Assembly (NCBI RefSeq): GCF_000974985.2
Contig: NZ_LAVA02000046.1
Coordinates: 84,065 to 148,064, forward strand
Length of the DNA: 64,000 bases
DNA from: Streptomyces mangrovisoli
GTDB lineage: Bacteria > Actinomycetota > Actinomycetes > Streptomycetales > Streptomycetaceae
Direction of reading: 5' to 3'
Shown here: positions 49,689 through 56,807 of the stretch, piece after piece
Numbering within the stretch: the first letter of the stretch is position 1
Layout of the letters: each line of letters begins with the position of its first letter
Translations under genes and position numbers: made by a program
The notes under the pieces: model-generated
Database searches by the model: none
What the model saw: the letters and a program-made list of their open reading frames with translations, nothing else
What the model was told of the DNA's origin: nothing

Positions 49689-49780
49689 GGCGCGGATCAG
49701 ACAACGTTCAGGTGCCGACCACAGGGCGTGCCGACTCTGACGCGTCGGGGCGAACCGCCTGACGAAGGGAGGAGGGGACG

Positions 49781-50146
49781 ATGGATCTCAAGGACGCCAA
49801 GGACCGGATCGAGTGCGAGCACCCTGAGCTCACCGGCACCCAGAAGACCAAAGCGATCAAAGCGCTGAGGAGCGAGGCTGCCAAGAGGCACGGCACGTGG
49901 CCGTCGGCCGCGGAATCCTGGGGATTCGTCGCCGCTGCCTTCATCGGCATGCGGGCCCTGGCCCGGTCCGTGTGGGGCGTCCCCTTTGACGCCCCGCATT
50001 GGTACGACGCGCTCTTCGCCGTGCAGCTGATCTTCGGCCTCGCGCTGGTCGCTCGCGCCTACAGACGCCGCCGGAACCCCTCGTCTCCCGGGTTCGCCCC
50101 GTCAGAGTCAGCACGGACCGTGGCCGACAGGGCGAACGTTTCCTGA
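49781..50146 (+). CDS. Small membrane protein, hypothetical
   Basis: A 121-residue protein with a charged N-terminus (ERIECEHPELTGTQKTKAIK) and two hydrophobic segments (SWGFVAAAFIGMRALA; YDALFAVQLIFGLALVARAY), then a basic tail. GGGAGGAGGGG immediately precedes the ATG, one of the strongest ribosome sites here. It is 92 bp after the large membrane protein and codirectional, so they may be one transcript. Function unknown. Confidence 0.68.
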   Translation: MDLKDAKDRIECEHPELTGTQKTKAIKALRSEAAKRHGTWPSAAESWGFVAAAFIGMRALARSVWGVPFDAPHWYDALFAVQLIFGLALVARAYRRRRNPSSPGFAPSESARTVADRANVS

Positions 50147-50223
50147 TGCGGCACCGCGCTTCGGCGATGGCCGCCTCGCCGTCCTCGAAGCCGTCACCGT
50201 CCGCGGCAGGCTCTGCTCTTCGA

Positions 50224-50454
50224 TCATCCCGCGAGGACGGCAGCGCCTCGCGCCGGCGCCGGCCACTGCGTCAACAGGACGCCCGGGCCGTCGGACGTCT
50301 CGCCGTCGGTGAGGGTGATTTGGGAGCCGGGACGCCCCCAGCCGCCGACCCATACCGCGAACTGACCGCGCGCCACCGTCTCGCTCCCCCACCAGCCGTG
50401 CATGACCGGTCGGCCGCTCACGGTGAGCAGCAGGTGGAAACGGTTCGCGTTCAT
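50224..50454 (-). CDS. Small hypothetical protein coupled to the LexA-like gene
   Basis: A 76-residue protein (FHLLLTVSGRPVMHGWWGSE, FAVWVGGWGRPGSQITLTDG) of beta-rich appearance, without signal peptide. Its ATG overlaps the stop of the upstream gene by 4 bp (ATGA), so the two are translationally coupled. The family is not recognised. Its pairing with a LexA-type DNA-binding protein suggests a shared regulatory role. Confidence 0.6.
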   Translation of the reverse strand: MNANRFHLLLTVSGRPVMHGWWGSETVARGQFAVWVGGWGRPGSQITLTDGETSDGPGVLLTQWPAPARGAAVLAG

Positions 50455-50675
50455 CGCAGGCGGATCGCGCGGGTGCGGCGCGGATCGCGGCTGATGTGCC
50501 CAAGCCGTTCGATCCGCTGCAGGTGGTAGTGAACGCTCGCCCGGCTGCGCAGACCGACCTGCTCGCCGATCTCGGCGAGGGTGGGCGCCTCACCGCGCCG
50601 CTCGATGCTGCCCCGGATGCAGGCCAGGATCCGCTCCTGGGTGTCGGTGAGGTAGTCCGTCTTGGGTCTTGCCAT
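50451..50675 (-). CDS. LexA-type winged-helix DNA-binding protein (N-terminal domain only)
   Basis: A 74-residue protein consisting of a LexA-like DNA-binding domain: LTDTQERILACIRGSIERRG, TLAEIGEQVGLRSRASVHYH (recognition helix with R-S-x-A-S-V-H-Y-H), LQRIERLGHISRDPRRTRAI. The self-cleavage peptidase domain of LexA is absent, so it could repress without RecA control. GGGG lies upstream of the ATG at 50675. An SOS-like box at 50686-50699 sits in its promoter region and may be its own target. It is coupled to the 76-residue gene downstream. Confidence 0.78.
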   Translation of the reverse strand: MARPKTDYLTDTQERILACIRGSIERRGEAPTLAEIGEQVGLRSRASVHYHLQRIERLGHISRDPRRTRAIRLR

Positions 50676-50685
50676 ACCCCGATTA

Positions 50686-50699
50686 GAGCAGGTGTTCGA
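50686..50699. promoter_or_regulatory. SOS-box-like site
   Basis: On the minus strand TCGAACACCTGCTC resembles the Gram-positive SOS box CGAACRNRYGTTYG, with the left half matching well and the right half imperfect. It is 11 bp upstream of the LexA-like start and also near the divergent DUF6233 fragment at 50721. Either LexA or the mini-LexA protein may bind it. Confidence 0.4.
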
Positions 50700-50720
50700 T
50701 TTTTGGTGCAAACTGGAGAC

Positions 50721-50905
50721 GTGACCGATCCACCGCCCGACCTGCCCAAGCTCCGCACCCTGGAGACCTGGCCGACCCTCACCCTGGACCGGGCCCGCCG
50801 GCACATCGCAGATCTCGAGCGCCGCGAGCGCGAGCGGCAGTACGGCGAGGAACACCGCCCGCCGGCCCCGGACTTGCTCCTGGAGCACCGCCCCAACGAG
50901 GCGAT
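50721..50905 (+). pseudogene. DUF6233-type protein, truncated by an IS fragment
   Basis: GTG at 50721, with GGAGAC upstream, opens TDPPPDLPKLRTLETWPTLT and RARRHIADLERRERERQYGE followed by HRPPAPDLLLEHRPN. This is the N-terminus of the DUF6233 family seen throughout Streptomyces. Near 50905 the match breaks off and the sequence continues as an IS5 transposase fragment. The open frame runs on to 51416 in unrelated sequence, so a chimeric protein might be made. The DUF6233 C-terminal domain is lost. Confidence 0.65.
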
Positions 50906-51277
50906 TCTCCGCGGTTCCAGGCGGTCCTGGATACGATTCGGGTGCACCGGATCGGTCCTGGCCGACCCCGCAGGCGACCGGACCGAGTGCGGGCCGACAG
51001 AGCCTTCGACTCTCGCCACAACCGGGCCTACCTGCGAAGGCACGGAATCAAGGCGACCATCCCAGTCCCAGTGGACCGGATCCGCAACCGGCGGAAGCTC
51101 GGCTCACGAGGCGGTCGGCCGCCGAAGTTCGACAAGGCCGACCACCGCGAGCGCCACGCCGTCGAGTGCGGGATCAATCGCCTCAAGCGCCACCGGGCCG
51201 TGGCCACGAGGTACGACAAGCTCGCCGTCCGCTACGAGGCGACTGTGCTGGCCGCAGTCCTCAACGAGTGGCTGTGA
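50906..51277 (+). mobile_element. IS5-family transposase, C-terminal fragment
   Basis: The frame reads FQAVLDTIRVHRIGPGRP, RVRADRAFDSRHNRAYLRRH, KLGSRGGRPPKFDKADHRER, HAVECGINRLKRHRAVATRY and YEATVLAAVLNEWL, stopping at 51277. This is the last third of a Streptomyces IS5-type transposase, including the final catalytic Glu region (HAVECGINRLK). The N-terminal two thirds are missing, so it is inactive. It interrupts the DUF6233 gene. The right IS end was not identified. Confidence 0.75.
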
Positions 51278-51305
51278 CCAGCACTTCCCCAGCCAGAACC
51301 TAGAC

Positions 51306-51953
51306 CTAGGAGCGGATGAGCGTGCGTGCTTGCTCGATCCACCCCGACACGGCCTTGGCACCGCAGCTCTCGGCGACCGACTGGGCCTCGTCGAGGTGGC
51401 CGAACGCCGCCGCTGAGTCGCCGGTCTCGGCCGCGAGGTAGGCCAGTGCCACGAGACCGGCCGCTTCTCCGGCCCTGAAGCCGATCTCCCGGCGCAGTGT
51501 CACCGATTCGGTCAGCCGCTCGCGGGCCCGGTCGAAGTGGCTTGCGTCCTTGTCTGCGAAGCCGAGATGGCGAATCGCGTAGGACATCGTCATGCGGTCG
51601 TCGACGGATTTCGCCAGCTGGTACGACCGCTCGAAGTACGGCACGCCGGCGGCGCCGTCGCCCTTGACCACTTGGTGCCAGCAGCCGACCCAGAACAATG
51701 CGTCCGCCTCACCCGACGCGTCCCCCAGACGTCCGTACAACGCGGCCGCACGCTCGAACAGCACCAGTTCCTGACTGTTCTCCTCCCGGTCGTTCAGGAA
51801 GCGGACGTGCAATACCTTGCCCCGCGCCATGGAAAGCGGCGCCTCGACCGCGTCCAGCACGTCGTCGGACCGCTCCAGCGCGGACGTGTCCCCGCCGAAC
51901 ATCGCCGCTTCGAACAGCTCTCCCGTACGTTCGACCCAGTCCTGCCCTTGCAT
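51306..51953 (-). CDS. TPR-like repeat protein
   Basis: A 215-residue helical protein. At least three degenerate tetratricopeptide repeats can be seen: ERAAALYGRLGDASGEADAL, VPYFERSYQLAKSVDDRMTM and DRARERLTESVTLRREIGFR, followed by ALAYLAAETGDSAAAFGHLD. TPR units usually mediate protein binding. No enzymatic domain is present. GAGGGGGTGAAGT precedes the ATG at 51953. It resembles the sensor parts of STAND regulators such as the gene at 61349, but has no NTPase itself. Confidence 0.72.
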   Translation of the reverse strand: MQGQDWVERTGELFEAAMFGGDTSALERSDDVLDAVEAPLSMARGKVLHVRFLNDREENSQELVLFERAAALYGRLGDASGEADALFWVGCWHQVVKGDGAAGVPYFERSYQLAKSVDDRMTMSYAIRHLGFADKDASHFDRARERLTESVTLRREIGFRAGEAAGLVALAYLAAETGDSAAAFGHLDEAQSVAESCGAKAVSGWIEQARTLIRS

Positions 51954-52191
51954 ACTTCACCCCCTCCCCGTTGGACGATGGCAGCGCCGAGGCTATCTCC
52001 GTGCCCCGCGAGGAAGACGGGAATTTCTGGACGGCCGCGCTCAAACATCCGGGTCGCCAGCAACGAGGGTTGGCCCTGTGTGTGCAGGATGCGCAGATGC
52101 TGCATGGGTCCGCCTTGGCGGAGATCAGCGTCGGCTCGGGCACTGCGCAGACGTGCCGCGATCCCGTCCCAGACAGTGCCGATCCCCCACG

Positions 52192-53628
52192 TCAGTTCGC
52201 CTCGTTGAGCGTGCGGAGGGCCTCTCTCGCCGCCTGGCCTCCTTCCGGGTGAAAGGCCGCAGCGCGCAGCGCCTGGACAGTCGCGTCGCGTTCGGGGCCT
52301 GGTTCTCCGGCGACACGAGCCAGGACGCCGGGTACCCGCGTCGAATGCCGGGGCAGGGCCGAAAGGAGTTCCGGCGTTGCAGCGCGCGCCCCTGTTCCCC
52401 AGCTCTCGAGAAGCCCCAGGAGATCACTCGCTTCCTGCTCGCCCACGTCCACCGCGCCGAGACGAGCACGGATTGCGTTGAGAAGCGCCTCCTGGCAGGG
52501 GATGGGACGGACATAGCGGAGCCGCCCACCTCCCTCCGACACGCTGGTGGCCGCCAGAGCACGGGGGCGCTGTGGAAGATCCTGGGCCAGAAGTTGGGGG
52601 GCCTGGGGAGCATCGATGTTGATCATGACGGTCAGGGCGCGGTCGGCGGCTGTGGGATCCTCTCCCGACGCAAGGTCCAGCAGCACATCCAGGACAGCGG
52701 AATTGCCTCTCACCCATCGGGTCAGGAGAGCCATGACATTGCTGCCCTCGTCGTCCAGGACAGGGAGCAAGGTCGGCAGCAGTCTCGTCCGAAGCCGAGG
52801 ATGGGTGTCACCCACCCTCATCGCCCCCCACGTGCCCTCGATCCGGGTCTTCGGGTTGTCGTCGGCCCGCAGAGCGGCTTCCACCAACTCGATGGCCGTT
52901 TTCGCCTCTGCGCGGTTCAGGAGACGTTCGACGATTTCAGGGAACGGGTCGTAGAGCCAGGGCGTTTGACCGATTCGCGCCGTCGCGGGGAGCAGGGACA
53001 CTGTTGCGGCCGATGTCTCCGCGGTCCACGGGAGGCCGGCGTCCAACCACGCGACAAGGCTCGCGATCCGGACGGGATCCGGCTGGCTCGGCAAGAACCC
53101 TTCGGCAACGAGGGTACGGGCCTCAATGGGATCGACGAGGACGGCACCGAACAACAGGTCGGCCCGCACAGCGGGTTCGGATTCCAGCGCCCACCGGTCG
53201 GAGATTTCTCGCATAGTCGCGCTGCAAAGACAGTGAGCGACAGCCCAGACAGCCAGTCGCCTCACCACGGGCTCCCCGTCGTTCAGCAGCGGGAGCAGCA
53301 CAGGAAGCTGCTCGGAAACAGCGTCCCGTGTCCGACTCGGTGAAGTGTCTGCCTGATCACCACGCCTTGCGATGAGCCCCAGGAGGTGAAGCAGGTCGGC
53401 GGTTGAGAATCCCGCGACAGCAAGTCGCGCCAGGAACGGAACAGCATGAACTGTCGGCGGGTAGCCGTCTTCACTGACGAGGAGTTGGGTGCCGAGTTCC
53501 CCGACTGCCTCGTCCGCGCTTTCGGCATCTCCGGAGACCAACGCCCGAAGGGCTTCGGGAATCCTTTCCTGGCCATAACACGCCCAGGGCACGAGATCCA
53601 TGCCTTCCAATTCCCGCCTGTCGTTCAC
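52192..53628 (-). CDS. HEAT-repeat protein
   Basis: A 478-residue alpha-solenoid protein with HEAT/Armadillo-like units, for example QLPVLLPLLNDGEPVVRRLA, RLLPTLLPVLDDEGSNVMAL and WVRGNSAVLDVLLDLASGED. It starts near GMDLVPWACYGQERIPEALR. It has no signal peptide or catalytic motif, so it is likely a cytoplasmic scaffold. GTG at 53628 lacks a clear ribosome site; the ATG at 53601 is an alternative, with GGAAGG closely upstream. Similar proteins occur widely in Streptomyces without known role. Confidence 0.72.
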   Translation of the reverse strand: MNDRRELEGMDLVPWACYGQERIPEALRALVSGDAESADEAVGELGTQLLVSEDGYPPTVHAVPFLARLAVAGFSTADLLHLLGLIARRGDQADTSPSRTRDAVSEQLPVLLPLLNDGEPVVRRLAVWAVAHCLCSATMREISDRWALESEPAVRADLLFGAVLVDPIEARTLVAEGFLPSQPDPVRIASLVAWLDAGLPWTAETSAATVSLLPATARIGQTPWLYDPFPEIVERLLNRAEAKTAIELVEAALRADDNPKTRIEGTWGAMRVGDTHPRLRTRLLPTLLPVLDDEGSNVMALLTRWVRGNSAVLDVLLDLASGEDPTAADRALTVMINIDAPQAPQLLAQDLPQRPRALAATSVSEGGGRLRYVRPIPCQEALLNAIRARLGAVDVGEQEASDLLGLLESWGTGARAATPELLSALPRHSTRVPGVLARVAGEPGPERDATVQALRAAAFHPEGGQAAREALRTLNEAN

Positions 53629-53678
53629 GTCGCGATCATACGAGGCACGCGCCGAGCGCGACCCGCTGCTGGGCAGGC

Positions 53679-53887
53679 CGCGCGGCCACCTCCAGCGGGC
53701 GGGAAGGCGAGGTGCGCGGGCCCAGGAGATCTCCCCGCACTACGCAGTGCACACCGAACCGGACGCGAACGGGTACACGGTCGTACGTCTGACGCCGACG
53801 GGGAGCGACCCCGACGGCCGGGCGGCGATCGGCTTCACCAGCCGCATGCGTTTCGCCGCCCGCGACGAGCAGGAGGCACAGCGGTAA
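53679..53887 (+). pseudogene. Possible gene remnant
   Basis: The forward frame encodes EISPHYAVHTEPDANGYTVV, RLTPTGSDPDGRAAIGFTSR and MRFAARDEQEAQR before TAA at 53885. Composition is coding-like, with high G/C third positions, but no good start is seen and the frame runs opposite the HEAT gene start at its left end. It may be a C-terminal remnant. No homology recognised. Confidence 0.3.
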
Positions 53888-54042
53888 CGCCCCTTCGACC
53901 AGCTGAGTACCACCCTGGTCCTCGAACCCTCACCTGGTGCTGGAGTCCAGGGACTTGTCCACGGCGCCTGCCGTGCTCCAGCCCGGACCACCTGCCCGCC
54001 CTGTGCAGTTGGAGTGCGGGACGAGCGGGCGATCGAAGCGGC

Positions 54043-54711
54043 TCAGGCCCGCGCGGAGACGATCAGCGTCCCGACCCTGCGCCGGCCGGCAGGCGCAGCC
54101 AGCACCCGGGCGCGCGCGTCGCCGAAGCCGTGCTCGACGAGCATCCGCTCCCACGCAGCGGACTCGTAGTCCCACCGCTTCACGACGAGCGGGTCCTCGT
54201 CGACACCGCGCGGGATGTACGACGCCTGGCAGCCGTAGCAGCCCTCGACCGCTGGCCGCTGGGAGAACACGAGCCGGCCGCCGGGCCGCAGTTGCTTGCG
54301 GACAGCGGGCAGCAGGCGGGCGGGATCGGTGAACCATACGGCCCCGTACACCGAGTAGACGGCGTCGAAGCCCTCCCGGTCACCGGCCAGGAAGCCCACG
54401 GCATCCGCCTGGTGCAGCTCCAGGCCCGCAGGCTCACCCCACCGGGCGCGTGCCGCGGCGAGCTGTTTGGGCGAGACATCCACGCCCACGGCCCGCATCC
54501 CGACCGCGGCAAGGTGAGCCGCGTTGCCGCCCTTGCCGCAGCCCAGGTCCAGGACGCGGGCCCGGGGGGCGAGATGAAGGAGTTCGACGCCGGGGCCGTG
54601 GTCCTCGTACTGGGTCCAGTTGAACCAGGTCGTCTCGCCGCGCGAGTTCACCCGCTTCCGCTCGGGCCGCTGCCCCGCGTAGGTGTCCCAGGCCATGACC
54701 GTCTCTGTCAC
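54043..54711 (-). CDS. SAM-dependent methyltransferase (class I)
   Basis: A 222-residue methyltransferase. Motif I is RVLDLGCGKGGNAAHLAAVG (GxGxG-type SAM loop), followed by AVGVDVSPKQLAAARARWGE and the D/E-x-A-D-A-V region ELHQADAVGFLAG. The later PGGRLVFSQRP is motif III. The length suits small-molecule methyltransferases. The substrate is unknown. GTG at 54711 has GGAG six nt upstream. Confidence 0.85.
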   Translation of the reverse strand: MTETVMAWDTYAGQRPERKRVNSRGETTWFNWTQYEDHGPGVELLHLAPRARVLDLGCGKGGNAAHLAAVGMRAVGVDVSPKQLAAARARWGEPAGLELHQADAVGFLAGDREGFDAVYSVYGAVWFTDPARLLPAVRKQLRPGGRLVFSQRPAVEGCYGCQASYIPRGVDEDPLVVKRWDYESAAWERMLVEHGFGDARARVLAAPAGRRRVGTLIVSARA

Positions 54712-55413
54712 GTGCTGCTCCGCTCATTGGGCCAGCCGCCCGGCTGTGACACCGGGCGGCTGGAGTCTTGCACCCTCGGCGGCTACTTCACTGCTTCTGG
54801 CCGCTGTTGGGGCTGTCGGTGCATCCGGCGTGGCACTGTGTGCACGCCGCCATGTCCGGCCACAGGTCCGGGTCGACCCTGTAGCCGGCGGCCGTGATGG
54901 CGGCGGACCGATTCACCCGGGCCGACGCGGCCCCGTGCTGCGCACACGACTCAGAACGAGTGCGCGGCCCGGCCGGGCGATGACGCTGCGCGGCGCAGCG
55001 CATCCCGTACCGAGCGCATTCGTGCGCAGCCCACCCCTGCGAACCTGGGCACTGCGCAGCGTCGGCGCAGGCCGAAGTGGCGCAGCCGATGGCCGGTGCC
55101 GGAGCAAACGGCCTGACGCATCTGCACACCGGATGTCCAGCCGCGCCTCGCACGACGCGAGGGCAGGCGCACGGTACCCACCTGTCGCCGACACCCGCCG
55201 TATCCGTCCCTTGGTCAGCCATCCGGTCGGGCCATGGTCAGTGTGACCAGGGGTTTCGTGTCGCGATCGTGTCCATGGTCAGGTCCCCATGGATAGCCTT
55301 CCGGTCGGGTGCCCCCGGTTGCCTCCGGTGCGTACGCCGGCGCCGAAACCGCGCCCGCGCATATCTTCACCACCGCGCACGACAACCGCCTCCGCAGACG
55401 GAGCGAGCGGGTG

Positions 55414-55613
55414 TGCGCAGCTGTTCGCGCCAGCGCGGCTGCGCAGCACCACCGACCGTGTACACAGTGCGCGGGCCCGGATTGCGCACCGCCTCGGCCG
55501 GCCGTCGACCTGCCCGAACCGGCGACGGTGCGCAACCAGCGCAGCAGGCCGTCCTGCGCAGTGCGCAGGTTTCGGCTGCGCAGTCGCTGGTGACGGCGGC
55601 CGCGCAGTGCGCA
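55414..55613. repeat. Cluster of TGCGCA palindromes
   Basis: Eight exact TGCGCA hexamers start at 55414, 55440, 55483, 55529, 55555, 55562, 55577 and 55608; three more are at 54939, 55023 and 55053. In DNA of about 70 percent G+C this hexamer would be expected far less than once in this span. Two fuse into the perfect dyad CCTGCGCA-G-TGCGCAGG at 55553-55569. Several are extended to CTGCGCAG. Spacing is irregular (7 to 46 bp). Confidence 0.85.
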
Positions 55614-55681
55614 GACGACGGGGTGCGCCACCGTGCTCCTGGTGGCAGACTCCGCGCGGACCTGGCCCGAGCCGGCCGGGC

Positions 55682-55725
55682 CCAGGCGTTGCCGCAGGGC
55701 CGCGCGGCCCTGCGGCAACGCCTGG
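55682..55725. repeat. Perfect 44-bp palindrome
   Basis: Bases 55682-55725 equal their own reverse complement exactly, starting CCAGGCGTTGCCGCAGGG and centred on GCCGC|GCGGC at 55703/55704. There is no loop. Forward and reverse frames both read QALPQGRAALRQRL, which confirms the symmetry. It lies about 100 bp downstream of the DUF1440-like gene stop and could act as its terminator, but it is far longer than usual terminators here. Confidence 0.9.
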
Positions 55726-55828
55726 CCGGGCCGCGCGAGCCGGAGACCGCACCTGCGGCGGCTCCGTTCGCAGCACGATCCGAACAGGAGGAAGCCGAAC
55801 CCATGCCGCCCGTGGCAGACCCGGCGGC

Positions 55829-56374
55829 TCACGGTCTCCGGGTGGCACGCATGCCCAGTTTGCCGAGCAGCCAGAAGGCGATCGCGGTGCCGGTGCCGTA
55901 GGCGACGTGCGCGCCGAAATCCCAGGCCACGGTCTTGGCGTCGTACTGCCAGATCGGCTTGTAGAGTCCGGCGATCGGCAAGGCGACGTAGCCGCCGGCG
56001 AACACTGCGGCACCGAACGGCACGCCGCACACGGGCGAGGCCCTGGGCAATGATCCGGCCACGATGCCGTAGCCCGCCCCGGCCACGGATCCGTATGCCC
56101 AGTGGGCAACGGTGCTCGAAAGCCAGGCGGAGCTGTCGGGAAGCCTGCGCTGGGTGAAGCCCTCGATCACCCGCTTCGCCACCTGCCCCGGGTCAGGGGC
56201 CTCCTCCCAGCTCTCGACCGGCGCGAATTCCCAGGCGAGCGGGGTGTCCGTCCCGCCCGCGCGACGGTACTTCAGGTAATGGACGGCATCCAGGCACACC
56301 GTTCCCACCGCCCCGGCCAGCAGGCCGCCCGCCACGGCCTCAAGAGGAGTCAGCGGATTCCATTGCGAGCCCAT
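55829..56374 (-). CDS. YagU/DUF1440-like membrane protein
   Basis: A 181-residue membrane protein with three to four hydrophobic segments: AVAGGLLAGAVGTVCLDAVH near the start, AHWAYGSVAGAGYGIVAGSL in the middle, then AAVFAGGYVALPIAGLY and VAYGTGTAIAFWLLG. The early G-x-x-A-G-x-x-G-T helix and the W-A-Y-G-x-x-A-G-x-x-Y-G helix resemble the YagU (DUF1440) inner membrane family. Function is uncertain. GAGGAGATTGCGTC precedes the ATG. A 44-bp palindrome lies downstream. Confidence 0.65.
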   Translation of the reverse strand: MGSQWNPLTPLEAVAGGLLAGAVGTVCLDAVHYLKYRRAGGTDTPLAWEFAPVESWEEAPDPGQVAKRVIEGFTQRRLPDSSAWLSSTVAHWAYGSVAGAGYGIVAGSLPRASPVCGVPFGAAVFAGGYVALPIAGLYKPIWQYDAKTVAWDFGAHVAYGTGTAIAFWLLGKLGMRATRRP

Positions 56375-56807
56375 GACGCAATCTCCTCATTGCTCGGGGT
56401 CAGAAAAGAAGGTCGACGCTCTTCAGTGCCTGGACGGCGGTGGGGAGGCATGGAGCCCGCATCGAGTGTCCGGCGGTGCGGACGCGCGCGCACGAGGAGC
56501 GCGCCCAAAGGAGAAACGCGGCCCATGCGGCGGCGCGCAGTCCTGGGGGTGATCCGGTTCCCTGATCAGCGCCGCCGGACGCGGAGGCGCTCAGGCAGCA
56601 GGCGCCGTCGCCGACCCCCGCGCCGCGGTGAGGCGGTCGGGACCGGGTCCTTTCAACCGACAGGGGGGTGATCCGTCCATCACCGGCCACGAACCGTGGG
56701 CTGTTCCGTTGGGGTCCGGCAACGGACGGGGCCGCGTGGCCCGGTGCCTGTCGGACGGCCGCAACCGACCGCCAGGTCTTGGATATGCGCGAAGGCACGG
56801 TCCCTGC
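56375..56807. other. Gap upstream of the NACHT gene
   Basis: No gene supported in either strand. The plus-strand frame of the NACHT gene is open from 56628, but the early part has no conserved features. Promoters for the divergent membrane protein and the NACHT gene must lie here; none was clear. Confidence 0.4.

Larger units (their letters stand above)
54712..55828. other. 1.1-kb gap with palindromic repeats and no supported gene
   Basis: Several long frames exist in both strands, but their codon use is poor and they rest on the repeat-rich composition. Eleven TGCGCA hexamers lie at 54939-55613 and a perfect 44-bp palindrome at 55682. No transposase, integrase or RNA gene could be recognised. 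It may be a cis-acting site or the remains of one. Confidence 0.6.

Noticed and set aside
50224..50675. Toxin-antitoxin pair
   Set aside because: Two small overlapping genes fit the layout, but the first is a LexA-type DNA-binding domain and the second resembles no toxin I know.
54939..55725. Chromosome or plasmid telomere
   Set aside because: Palindromes are typical of Streptomyces telomeres, but this region lies internally with ordinary genes on both sides and lacks a terminal protein gene nearby.
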